64,000 nt of DNA from Persicaria tinctoria. Lineage: Eukaryota > Streptophyta > Magnoliopsida > Caryophyllales > Polygonaceae. The stretch's first letter is position 1; every line of letters begins with the position of its first letter. The translations under genes and the position numbers were made by a program. This document shows, piece by piece, positions 45,110-55,829 of the stretch. A model generated the notes under the pieces. That model was not told the DNA's origin and searched no databases. It saw only the letters and a list, made by a program, of their open reading frames with translations. The DNA is taken from assembly GCA_037127255.1 (NCBI GenBank), contig JBANSL010000014.1:72337646-72401645 (forward strand), in the 5' to 3' direction.

Positions 45110-45557
45110 GTGCTTATGGTACACATATTGTGTTTATGGCGCCTCCTTATGCAGCTCTGTATCTGACTTAGTAACTGAAGTTCTGGCGCTTCGTTCAGGA
45201 CTATTAGCTACCTGAGACTTGGGTATTCGAAGGATTGAGCTTGAAGGCGACAACCTCACGTACGGTGATTAATTAATTCGGTATCTGAAGTGTGGAGATG
45301 TCTTTGGGAAATCGAGATGATCGTAACAAACATCCTGCACATTCTACAATGTTTTGAGACGGTCTCCTCTAAGTATGTCTCCCGAGAAGTAAATCGGGTG
45401 GTGAACAAGGTGGCTCAGTTCAAGCATATCATAGACCTCGGACATCTCACATCGCATTCGGAGCTTTAGGTGTCCTCGTCCATAAGAATACTATTAGATG
45501 GTGGGTCAGTAGGATCTGACGCCACCCAAATTATTAAGTTGTATTAAAAAAAATGTC
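45110..45557 (+). pseudogene. LINE RNase H relic (LINE-E) with short A-tail
   Basis: Translation in shifting frames gives pieces of a plant LINE RNase H domain: SDLVTEVLALRSGLLAT, then IRRIELEGDNLT around 45230. Further on, REVNRVVNKVAQFKH (near 45390) corresponds to the REANxVAD motif. Several stops and frameshifts are present. It ends in TTGTATTAAAAAAAA at about 45553. Limits are approximate. Confidence 0.55.
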
Positions 45558-46080
45558 AAGCACATACATATAGATTGGAAGAAAAGAAAATAAAAGGTTG
45601 ATTTTTTTTTTGGGTCGAAAAAAGGAAAAGAAAAGTAGATGGAACATTCATTTGTATCTTGTTGTGTCTATCCCCATCCTGGCATCCTTGACATTTTCTT
45701 GTATATTAGAACGGTCAAAAAATGGCGTCGGCCGAAGATTATTATATTTTCAATTATTCTCTCTGTTTTTTTTTTTTTTAAATCAGAAGTGAATTTTCAA
45801 TTAAAATCGAAAGGCAATTAAAAAATCAAATTAAATAGTACAACTGGTCTCTAACTGTTTTCATTTTCTATCTCCATCGTATATTTGGAAGGTGGTGTCG
45901 ATGGCATTTTCAGTCCAGATATAGATCGATCAAAAAAGGTGATTAAATTAGTTGTCTATCGTCATCTAATACACGTAATTAATCGACTTAAAGAGTTAAA
46001 GTTATATCTGTCTCCCATTAGTAAAACTTGGTTTCGGTTGGCCAGTTCTCGTATTTTTTGCTCCGTCTTTTATTTTTTTA
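45558..46080. other. AT-rich spacer left of the Mutator-like element
   Basis: No gene or element recognised. Contains poly-T runs near 45601 and 45769. Confidence 0.45.
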
Positions 46081-46180
46081 TAAGGCATAGGTTAAAAAGG
46101 TTAATTTTCTCCCCAATTTAGTTATTGTCCCCCAACTATGTCAAATTGGGCTTTTGTCCACCTAAATTTTGTTGGATAAA
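46081..46180 (+). repeat. Left terminal inverted repeat of the MULE
   Basis: It aligns, with roughly 30 percent mismatch and small gaps by eye, to the reverse complement of 55330-55422. The most conserved block is GTCCACC followed by AATTTT. The outer end is uncertain by several bases. Confidence 0.6.
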
Positions 46181-46189
46181 ATTGCCCTC

Positions 46190-46199
46190 CCATATATAA
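46190..46199 (+). promoter_or_regulatory. TATA box of the Ulp1-like gene
   Basis: CATATATAAG lies just inside the left inverted repeat and about 140 bases before ATG 46341. A CT-rich leader follows at the expected distance. The promoter would thus lie in or next to the terminal repeat, as is usual in MULEs. Confidence 0.55.
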
Positions 46200-47782
46200 G
46201 GGTTTATGCTGCAAACCGCTCTCTCTCTCCTCACTCTGTTCTTCTCATCGCGTCCGTCGTACAATTCGCTCTATTCTCTCCATTTTCTTCGAAGTCACTG
46301 TTGCGGTTGAAACCGGCGGTTTCTTTTCGATTATGTTCCAATGGCAGAGAACAAAGTCTCCGGCGACATCGAGGGACCTGCTGTTGCTGCAATCGACGAT
46401 AAACATTCAAGCGATCCTTCAAATGGCGGTGTGTTATCTGTGTTTATAATTTTATACTTGTTTTGAAGTTGAAACCGACAGTTCTTTTCAATTTTTGTCA
46501 AGTTTCAGAGAACAAGGACTCCGATGAGAGGGAAGCAGTTGATGTTGCCGCGGTTGACAGTAAAACTGGAAGCGATTCGGCAGATGACGGTTTGTATTCT
46601 GTGTTTATGTCTTTTATGCATGTTTGTCATTTTTCCCCCCTTATTACTGTGTTTGATATCAAATGTGTCTGATTTGCAGTGAAGAAAAGCTCTTCTGAGA
46701 AGGTTCCTTCAGTTGAAGGTAGCAGTTCATCCGGTCCTTCAAGCAGAGGTGTGTTGTTATTGTTCTAAAGTTTTGTGTTTATGTTTTTCCAGGCCTTTGT
46801 TGTGTTTTTCTATCAAATGTATACATGCATTTGGTAATTTTTCTTTGATTTTAGCATAAATGCATATTTCAGCATAATCTGTAAAAGACCTATATTCAGC
46901 AGATGTTGTTATTCATGCTGAAACTGTTGTTGTGTATTCTTTGTGTGTGTTTTTTAGATGATAATGCCTCTGCAAGTGATCTTCAAGAATATAAATGTCA
47001 ATTCGATGTGAGTATATATTTTTTTTCATACCTTATCCCCCTTTTTGTGTGTTTTTATGTTTATTCATGTTTATGAATGTGTCTTTTTAACAGAGATTGG
47101 AGTATTGCATTCCTGTAAAGGATAGATTTTGTGCAAAATCCAATGTTTACTGCGCCCCAGATGTCTGTAATGTTATAGAGAAACATCTGTCTGAATCTGA
47201 TTTTGAGTTGCTGAGGAGAAGCTGCTTTGGATGGGTTTTTGTTCAAAGAGATAAGATGAAACTTAATTTTCAGTTGATTCATCAAATGATGGTTCGTTTG
47301 ATTAAGAGTGATAAGCTGCATGAATTGTGGTTCAAGGTTGATGGTCCAGTTGCTCGGTTCTCTTTGGTAGAGTTTCATGCAATTACAGGGCTTCCTGTCA
47401 TAGATACTTTAGTTAAACCGCCCGCGAAATTTGCATGGTCTCATTTTCTTGGGCAGAAGCAGTCAAAGTGTACGTACGATGAGTTGTTGGAGACATTTAA
47501 AAGATGTAGAAAATCGTCTCCAAAGAAGCTTCAGATGGCAAAGTTGTTGATTATCGAGAAAATGTTGTTGTTCAAGCGTTCTAAAAGTGTTAAGAAAGAT
47601 CATGCTGCTCTTGTATGCAATCCAACGAAATGTGAATTGTATCCATGGGGGAGGTTGTCTTATTCTTTGGTTGTGAAGTATTTAAAGAAGGTTCTGGATT
47701 GTGATCGATCTGATCCGAGACCATCATATGAATTGTTTGGATATATTTATGCTTTTCAGGTAATTAACTTCATGCATATATG

Positions 47783-47853
47783 TTTCAGCATCTGTTTGTT
47801 TCAGCATTTATGTTTCAGCAAAGTTTGTGTTTCAGCATCTGTATGTTTCAGCA
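47783..47853 (+). repeat. Five TTTCAGCA motifs in an intron
   Basis: Within intron 5 of the Ulp1-like gene, TTTCAGCA occurs at 47783, 47799, 47813, 47830 and 47846, at spacings of 14-17 bases. Spacer sequences such as TCTGTTTG and TCTGTATG recur, so local duplication contributed. This is the densest cluster in the element. Confidence 0.9.
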
Positions 47854-48862
47854 TCTGCTTGTTTGGTTATATTTGTAGGCTTGGATACTAGAGGCTTTCC
47901 CGGTGATTTCTGATAAGTTTCTTTGCGATTTCAAAGTTCGTGTGGGTGATCCATATTCTCTTCGTTGGGAGTGTAAGTTACGACATACTTACATTGAAGT
48001 GCAAGAGTTGTTTGATGGTGATGTGGTATAATTTTTGTCTCAGCTCTATCTTCATACAATCTTCTTTTTTTATTAAGTTCATTTTTATAATTTCAGTTGT
48101 CTTATTGTGTGTTAATATTGTTGGTTGTGTAGGCACCCATGTTCCCAACTTTTGGGGAGTTTGCAAGGTCCCCAATGATGGTCTTTAAAGATGAAGTTGC
48201 TCACCCCATTCTTGATCACATGACTGAACCTGTATTTTCCCAACCTGAGGCAGATAAGTTGTATGATTGTTGGAGACTTAGGACAAGAGCATATTGGAGC
48301 CGGTTCAATTGCTATGCAGATGGTGATTTATCATTGGATATACCTTTTGCTGAAACCCATGGCGAAGAATAACAAGAAGTCAATGAAGAGTCAGGTGGAA
48401 ATGAAAGTGGAGGTGCTGCAGGTTCGAAGAAGCGAAAGTCTGCGAGTAAAGCCCTGTCATTGGTGAAGAAACAGAAGATTGAAACAAGCAAACCTACCAC
48501 AACGCGGAGAGGTCGGTCTGCTGGTTTAGTTTTAGCTAAACAAGCTGATGTCATCTCCAAATCTCCCTGTGAAATTGGTTCTACTAAAAAAAAGACAAGG
48601 GGTAAAAAAATGTCAGCTGCAAAGAAACCACCAACCGTTGAAGATGCAATTGCGAAACCTAGGTTTGTATTTCGTAAGAGAGGTAAATCTGTTTCTGAAG
48701 ATTCTAGTGATTTGTTTATGCCAATTGAAGTTGCATGTCCATCCTTTCATCGAGTTGCTGAAACTGGATTGAGGCCGCCCATCGAAGTTGCATATGCAAA
48801 GGATTCTTTGTTATTTAAGGATGGGAATGACGATGGTAATGATAGAGTAGCAGAGGGTCCCC

Positions 48863-48878
48863 GGGGGGGGGGGGGGGG
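48863..48878 (+). repeat. 16-G homopolymer with frameshift
   Basis: A run of 16 G interrupts exon 7 of the Ulp1-like gene. The frame before it ends shortly after the run in SRRR and a stop, while the frame one base later continues for about 400 codons. A homopolymer length change, biological or technical, explains it. Confidence 0.8.
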
Positions 48879-50116
48879 TGGCTCGAGGAGGAGATGATGC
48901 AATGGATGTTGAAACTGATGAATACATAAACAATGAAGGCACTGAGAACGTTGCCAGAGATGATCACTTGGAAGGAGCGGGGAAGAATGTGGGTGGTGTT
49001 CAGACTGATGATTTCAGCAAACAAGGGGGACATCCTAGCTGGTTGAAAGAAATACAGATGAGGTTAGATAAGCTTGAAGAGTTGCCTCAAAGAGTCTCTG
49101 ATTTATCTGCGAGGGTAGAGATGCTTGAGGAACGTTTGTTAGGATGTTTAAAGTTGGTGGATGTTGTTGATGATCTGCTGAAGAAGGTAGATTCCTTAGA
49201 AAATAAGTTTACAATGCAAGAGTCAATGCAATTTAAGACCCAGTCATCTAATGTTGCAACTTGTGACCTAGTGATTTCAAAGGCTGTGAATGAGGTGTTG
49301 GATGAAATTCGGGAAGAGGTACCTACTGAGATTCTAGGTCAACCAATTGGTACAAATGTTTCAGCATCTGTGAATGAGATTATACCTATTACCCTTGTTG
49401 AAGGGCAGAAGTCATTAGATTCATCTTCACGGCATGTATATGTTGTTGACTTAGGGCGCGACTCTGATTTTGAATTGAAGGGTGGGGAACAGTGCTTAGA
49501 TGATGGCATTTCTGTTGGGTTGAGGAAGGTGGTGGGTGGTCCTGAAGTAAAGGTTGCTGGACCTGAAGTTGCTGAAACAAAAGTTGTTAAAAGTAAAGTT
49601 GCTGAAACCAAGGTTAATGCAACAGAAGATGTTGAAGCCAAAGCTGATGGAATAGAAGATGCTGAAATGGTTGATGCTGAAGCTGCATCACCTCATGGCC
49701 AACTAGTCAAAGATGCTGAAATGGGTGATGCTGAAGGTGGTGTTGATGCAACAAAAGATGCTGCAACCAAAGATGTTGCTGGTGACTTAATGACCCCACC
49801 CCCTGGAAAAACAATACATTTAAGTGATGGTGAAAGTGATGATGAAAACTTGGTGAAGAAGCCATGCACTCAGTGGGATACAATTTTCAAAGATCCTAAA
49901 TGTGTGGAAGAAATTGAAGACTTCAGGCGTTCAAAGCGTCTTCCAAAAGCAAGTAGTTTTCTGTTGAGCCCGTTTGATGCTGAAAAGGTAAGGATCCCGA
50001 AGCATGTTGAAAAAAAATCATTGCTCAGCAAGGTTGATCATGACTTCATGTATCAATGTGTTAAAAGCTCAAGGTATGTCCATCTTAAATTTTCATGTGT
50101 GTTTTCGAGTGCTCTA

Positions 50117-50118
<2 letters not shown>

Positions 50119-50208
<90 letters not shown>
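50119..50208. repeat. (TA)n microsatellite in intron 7
   Basis: About 45 TA units lie in the seventh intron of the Ulp1-like gene, just after the donor at 50074. Reading through them gives a meaningless Ile-Tyr repeat. Confidence 0.9.
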
Positions 50209-50210
<2 letters not shown>

Positions 50211-51152
50211 TGACCTGATTTTTTAATCTTGTAATAATAATAATATGTGCAGGGATTTTTCAGTACTTTTAATGGGATCTAGAAAAGAGAAGTCATTTTT
50301 TAGGAACATTGTTAGGAAGGATGGTTGGCTTGATATAGATGTAAGTATGATGAAACTGTTTTTCTTTTCAGCATCTTTTCGAGTAAATGTAACTATGTAT
50401 GTATTTTTGTTAGTATGATTTTCAGCACCTTACACTGTTTACTATTTCAGAACCTTGAAGCTGGACTGGTTCACATGAGGAAGAGAATCACTGAGGATCC
50501 TAGCAGATTTGAAGGCATTGTCGTGATGGATCCTATTTTTCATCAGAAATATCTTCCAGAATGCACGTCATCTTACGAAGAAACAACCCCTGTTGAACAA
50601 TTCACTGCTAGCTACTTCCTGGGCTTATATCCTAGTGATTATCCCAAGAGTTGGGAATCTGCAAAAAAGGTCTACACCCCATTCAACATAAACAATGAGC
50701 ACCGGATTGCATTGGAGATAAATCTTGCTGAAAAGGTTATAAATGCATATGACTTCAACCACTACATTGTGTCTGCTGAAAAGCTTGTTGATCATCTGCG
50801 CGCGATGGCTGAGTGGTTGCCAATTCACTTGGATAAGGTTGGTGTGATCCCAAATTTTCAACCGTCTACATTCCACATTAACAAGGTCCCTGATCTAGTG
50901 CACGATACAAAGGGGTATGGAAACCTACACAATGTTTTTAAAGTCATTTAGAAGCATTATGTTGTTGTGCTTGTTATCAATATGTTTTGTTTCATTTTTT
51001 GCAGCGCATCTTGTGGGGTCTTTGTACTGAAAGCAATCGAGGCACTGGTGTTTGGGGGAGATGTCAGGAAGTTTACCAATGAAAGAATCTTTCGATACCG
51101 AGAACTTATGGTCTCAGACTTGATTCAAGAGAAATGGAGCTTTAAATTCTAG

Positions 51153-51964
51153 CTAATAGCATCTTTTGTGTAACGCCGTCTATCAGATTTAGGGATTTCA
51201 AGACATTCTAATGTAGCTGTGGTTTAGTTGTATTTCCGTGGGATATTCTGGACAACTGTTGGTCTTTTGTACCAATTTGGATGCGTTTTCAGTGGAACTC
51301 TTTGAAGCCAATGGAATTGACATTTTATCCAATGTTTTAATGTAAATTGTGTATGCATTCCTGGTTCAGCATTGTTTTCTGCAAGTTTGTTTTAGCAAAT
51401 ATTTCAGCAAGTATTTCAGCAAATACTTCACCATATCTGTTTGCTGAAACAGTTTATAAGTTAACCAAAAATCAAAATCATCATTATTTGTCTGTATCTA
51501 TCTGGTGTTGAGCTTATTAAATAGACATTTAGTTAATGGTATAATGTAAATTGTTCAGTTTTCCTGTTTCAGCATTTTGTTTCAGCAAGTTATGTTTTCA
51601 GCATTCTGTTCAAGTTGACACCAACATACACTGTTAAGTTGCCATATTTTAGAGAAACACAGAAATATAATCTCAAAAAAGGGCACTTATTGCGTCTGTT
51701 AAGGTGACATAGTTGTTCAAGTTATGTTTTCAGCATTTTCCATCAGGATGTTGTTTTCAGCACATTTTTCATGCTGAAACAGAGAGGATTGTCTAGATCA
51801 AAGCTTAAGCATAGCAATAAATGGTAAACATAATGAACTAAAAATAATATGATATAGTAAAGCAATGACACAGAGTACAACTGATTAAAAAAAACACAAA
51901 GCATCTCATAAAATTCATATCAGATTGCTGAAACAGTGTAAAACTGAACTAAAAATTAAAATCA
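51153..51964. other. Region between the two convergent MULE genes, rich in TTTCAGCA
   Basis: Non-coding DNA between the Ulp1-like stop and the most distal possible end of the transposase frame. It holds ten exact copies of the 8-mer in either orientation (51402-51933) plus near-matches. The 3' ends of both transcripts must lie here. Confidence 0.75.
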
Positions 51965-54555
51965 TCATATTTTTTCTGTAGCCAGCTGGTGTTGAGCTTT
52001 TGAATTCTTCTCGTGCTCCCTTTGAAGCCATTCCTTACTGTATTTTGCTCTTCTCACAAACTCTCCCTTGGAAAGTTTCCTTTTATAAGGAGGTCGACCA
52101 CATCTCTTCCTTACATTGGGGGGGGGGGGGGGTTAACATTTAATCTGTTTAATATATTCAGGAAGGTTTATTTCATCATCAGGGAGGACTGGATATATGG
52201 TTTCAGCATGTGCTAAAATCCAAGCTTCATTTGTGTAGAAACTAGCAACAAAATCTAACACATCAAGCCTTTTAGACACTATTGCCGACAGAGCATGTAT
52301 GCATGGGATTTTTTTAATGTCAAACACTCTACAGGTGCATTTTTTTGCTGGAAGATCAACAACAGTCCGCGTACCTTCTCCAGTAACCTCAAAGACAGAC
52401 TCATTCAAGTGCTTTACAGTGTATGCACCGACATCCTTTTGCAATTCCTGGATCATTTTCATTATTGCAGGGGCGACTCTTTGTGTATTCAGTGCTGCAG
52501 ACTTCCTTCTCTCTTGAGACCACTTTGTGAACTTATCTCTAAAAAATTCCAACAGTGCAACAATGGGCAAAAATTTTTTACCACTCAAAACAGAGTTTAA
52601 GCTTTCAGCGTTGTTGGATGTCATCATGTTATACCGATTACCCTTTGCATGTGCTCTTTCCCACCTCTCCAGCTCCGCGGATATCAAATATGTTGCTAGG
52701 CTTGGGCATTCTTCTTTTATACGGCCAAATTGGTGTGCAAAATCACCAACAGTGTAGGTTTTAGCAGCCTGTTGGAACATGTCTGCAAGATGCCTTTTCT
52801 TGAAAGTTGCTTGGATGTTCTGCTTCAAAATCCACATGCATACGCAGTGGGTAGCATTAGGGTATATCTTTTTGATAGCCTTAGAAATGCTGGAATGCCT
52901 ATCAGAAACAAACACCAAATCATCTGTAGGTTGTATAACTTTACTGAGTTGCTGGAAAAACCACTCCCAAGATGCATTATTTTTTGTGTCAACAATCCCA
53001 ATAGCAAGCGGGTATAATTTCATATTTGCATCTTGGGTAACTGCTCCAAGCAATGTACCCTTATATTCCCCTATTAAGAATGTGCCATCTACTACAACAA
53101 CCTACAAATAAGATGGGAACAATTTAAATGCTGAAATCATCATAATTTTGCTAAATTATAAATGATTATGTACATATACATACATTTTTTAAGATGGGGA
53201 ATGCTCTAATGGATTGTCCATAAGACAGGAACAAGTATTCAAACCTTTCAGCACTGTCTGTTTTAATGAGAGCTACTGTTCCGGGATTTTTCTCCATAAG
53301 AATGTGACAATATGACGGCAAGGCGGCAAAATTTGATTCCGGTGACCCTTTTTCTCTCACTTGAGCTATTCGCGCTGACTTCCATGCCTTGCAATAAGTA
53401 ATTGAGATCTTGTGGTCTGTTCTCATCTTATCAATAATTTGTTTTGGGTTGTATCCACTGTTGAAAACACAGAAATTAGTAAATGACTGCTAAAAAAACT
53501 ATCAATTACTTATTCGAATGAAAGCTTAAACTAACAATAAATATAGTGCTGAAATGAAAGCTGAAACTAATATGCTGAAATTAACTGCTGAAACAGTATA
53601 CACCTTGATTGCATGAGGCTGGCAATAACATTGGATGGTGCATGCCTGCAGTGTCTTGTTCTTGTATCCCATGTGTATGTGTGTATATCTCTATACAATA
53701 TCACCTCATGACAAATAGCTGAAATTCTCTTTGTATGCAATTTTCAATCACAATTTCTGTCTATGTATACTGCTCTATAATATTTTGGTGTTGATTTTTT
53801 AACCTCAAATCCAAATATGTCTGTCATAGACATAATGTATAGAGCATCATTTACTGTCTGTCTAGATTCAAATGTTTTTCCAACATACATAACCCTTGGG
53901 CATTGAGTGACACAGTTGATAATACTGTCCGTGATAGAGCTTCCAACACCCCTTTTATCAACTGTGTTCCCTTTTCTTTTCATCATGGCATAGCGCTCAT
54001 TCCAATACCCATCATTGGAGTTATCTGAAAATGATTCACTGTTTTCAGCATTAGAGGAATATGAAAATCTATCAGCATCCATATCGTCTTGTGGCACATC
54101 CTGAATCTCATAAAAAATAGAGATATTTTCTATTATATCCATATTGCTGCTATATCTCTCATCAGTTTCAGCAGTAAGTGTGTTTATGGCAGAAGCATCT
54201 TCGCGAAATTGAAATTCATGGACAACAATATCCAATGGCAAGGTGTTTGTGACACACAACTCTACGGAAAAATTCACTCCATCCAGCTTACTCAACAACA
54301 AGAATTCTTTTAAATCAGCATCAGAATCTACCTTAAGCGTGCTTTCAATGTCTTGAAGGCGTGCAAATGGCTGAATTTCAATTCAACTGATTCATCAACA
54401 TTGAATCTGCTGCAAACCTTGTCCCTCAAGGTTAATAAAGTGATTGAATCCTCTAGCACAAAAGCTTTTGAAGTAGTGTTTCCATCGAACAGTAATCCTG
54501 TTTCAGCAACTCTGCACTTTCCTCCATACGCAACAGTTACAATGTTTGATGACAT
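51965..54555 (-). pseudogene. Mutator-like transposase (MULE, SWIM zinc finger)
   Basis: Three exons read right to left: 53604-54555, 53184-53457 and 51965-53101, with GT-AG introns of 146 and 82 bp in phase. Exon 1 starts MSSNIVTVAYGGK and holds an acidic region and the MuDR DNA-binding domain. Exon 3 opens VVVVDGTFLIGEYKGTLLGA (first catalytic Asp), continues with VFVSDRHSSISKAI (second Asp) and TSNNAESLN (probable Glu), then the SWIM finger CTCRVFDIKKIPCIHAL, and finally a basic GRPPYKRK tail. Lesions: a one-base frameshift near 54355, a TGA at 53744-53746 in place of a conserved Trp, and a TAA at 52133-52135 ahead of the basic tail. The enzyme would cut and paste the element via its inverted repeats; this copy cannot encode it intact. 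Confidence 0.85.
52118..52132 (-). repeat. 15-C homopolymer behind the transposase stop
   Basis: On the coding (minus) strand 15 C follow the TAA directly. They equal five Pro codons and keep the frame open into the basic C-terminal tail. The poly-G run at 48863 in the partner gene is similar in length. Confidence 0.8.
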
Positions 54556-55329
54556 TCCTACCCCTACAATTCATTGTTTGACAGTATTAAAGTACTTGAA
54601 ATATAATTTGAATGCGTTTCCGCAAAAACGAACATTGCACCAAAAAACAGAGTTGTTGAAACAATTCAAAAACAGATAACTGCAATCCACATGAGATCAA
54701 TATTCCACAGTTTCAGCAATCGAAAACGATAGTTTCATTCCACATGCTAATGTTATATAGAAAATCGAAACACATACCTGCAGAAACACTTTTAGTAGCA
54801 ATAAAAAAAACCGAAATTCTGTTAGTTTCAGCAGATCTGGTAGTGCAAAATCAAAATAATTTCGTAGAAACTTTGCGCCTTCACAACAGATCACAACAGA
54901 AAGTATTGAACTAATCAATTGATAGAAAGTATTGATCTATAAGCGGTCACAACAGAAACAATATAAACGATCATAACATATCTGTTGCAACGTTACTTGT
55001 AGCAGAAAAATCGAAAATCCGTGTTTCAGCAAACCGAAATTCTGTTAGTTTCAACGATCACATCAGATCTGTAATGAATCAATAGCATAATCAAAAGTTC
55101 GAAGAACATTGCTGAAGAATAGTCCAAAATTACAGGAAAAAACGAGCGATAATGCTTACTTTGTCGATATGCTTACGTAGTTGAAGCAATTCAGCAATAT
55201 ATTGATTGATTGAGCAACATATCGATCGTTTATAGCAGATAAGCAAAAAACAATCAATTTACAGCAGCGAGGATGAAGAGGAGGATGCTTGTGTGGCAAG
55301 TTTTTCGGCATGTTTCGTTTTCAGCATGT

Positions 55330-55422
55330 TGAAAAATTCGGTGGACAAATCCCAAATATGGAGAGGTTGGGAGACATATTCCTAATATAGTCCAAAATCG
55401 TGGCCTATATGGTAAACGCCCC
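55330..55422 (-). repeat. Right terminal inverted repeat of the MULE
   Basis: Reverse complement aligns with 46081-46180. Read outward to inward on the minus strand it begins GGGGCGTTTACCATATAGGCC, a typical MULE-like GG-start. The last TTTCAGCA motif (55319-55326) lies directly inside it. Confidence 0.6.
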
Positions 55423-55829
55423 ATTTTATTTTGTAGGAGAATTGTGTTTTTTTAGTTCAATAAATAGCTAAAATAATTAGGCTCTGTGTGGCACCACAAG
55501 TAAATTTTCGGAGTTTTTTTATTTTAATATTATAAAGTTTCCAACGAGATAAATATATAAGATTTTATTGTAATTAGCTCTTCAAATTAGATTTTCAACA
55601 GCTACCTATATATCTCAAAATTTTCAGAATTTTTCTTTTTTTATTCACAAATCTATTCATTTTATCATTTCTCATCGGCTAATTTGTACCGGTTAATCTA
55701 TAAGGTAAGATTAACAAACATTGTATCAGCTTCAGCTACTCCATAGTCTATGTGTTAGCAAACTCATTTACCTTATATATTAGTAGTCCATCGATTTATA
55801 TACATACAATGCTTGGATTTTTCACATTA
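55423..55829. other. AT-rich spacer
   Basis: No gene or element recognised between the MULE and the next Helitron. Confidence 0.5.

Larger units (their letters stand above)
46341..51152 (+). pseudogene. DUF1985/Ulp1-like cysteine protease gene of the MULE
   Basis: Ten exons with consistent phase: 46341-46428, 46509-46589, 46680-46748, 46958-47007, 47094-47759, 47879-48025, 48133-50073, 50253-50340, 50451-50914, 51005-51152; about 1250 codons. Exons 1-4 encode an acidic Ser-rich leader. Exons 5-7 encode DUF1985 (YCIPVKDRF, VEFHAITGLPV, PWGRLSYSLVVKYL). Exon 7 continues with Lys-rich and coiled-coil segments and AETK/DAEM repeats. Exons 9-10 encode a C48 (Ulp1-like) protease with candidate His (NNEHRIAL), Asp (NAYDFNHY) and Cys (ASCGVFVLKA). 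Two lesions break it: a TAA at 48370-48372 and a one-base frameshift at a 16-G run (48863-48878). Such proteins cleave SUMO-like conjugates or serve in transposon biology; the role here is unknown. Confidence 0.8.
46081..55422. mobile_element. Mutator-like element (MULE) with Ulp1-like protease and transposase genes
   Basis: A 9.3 kb unit. Its ends are diverged inverted repeats of about 80-100 bp; the best-matching parts are TTTTGTCCACCTAAATTTTG (46152) against the complement of AAAAATTCGGTGGACAAA (55332), and TGTCCCCCAAC against the complement of GGTTGGGAGACA. Inside are two convergent genes, a DUF1985/Ulp1 protease gene on the plus strand and a MULE transposase gene on the minus strand. The 8-mer TTTCAGCA occurs throughout. 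MULEs carrying Ulp1-like genes are known in plants (Kaonashi/KI elements). The outermost bases and the 9-base target duplication are not resolved because the flanks are T/A-rich. Confidence 0.8.

Noticed and set aside
50080..50218. Coding continuation with an Ile-Tyr repeat at the end of exon 7
   Set aside because: It is a translated (TA)n microsatellite inside an intron with a clear donor at 50074 and acceptor at 50252.
46867..55326. TTTCAGCA as mere splice-acceptor context
   Set aside because: TTTCAG is a common acceptor, but most copies are not at intron ends, many are in exons or between the genes, and both strands are used, with CA conserved after CAG.
46060..55440. A 9-base target duplication TTTTATTTT for the MULE
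   Set aside because: Both flanks are T/A-rich so the match is likely by chance, and the position does not fit the left inverted repeat end.
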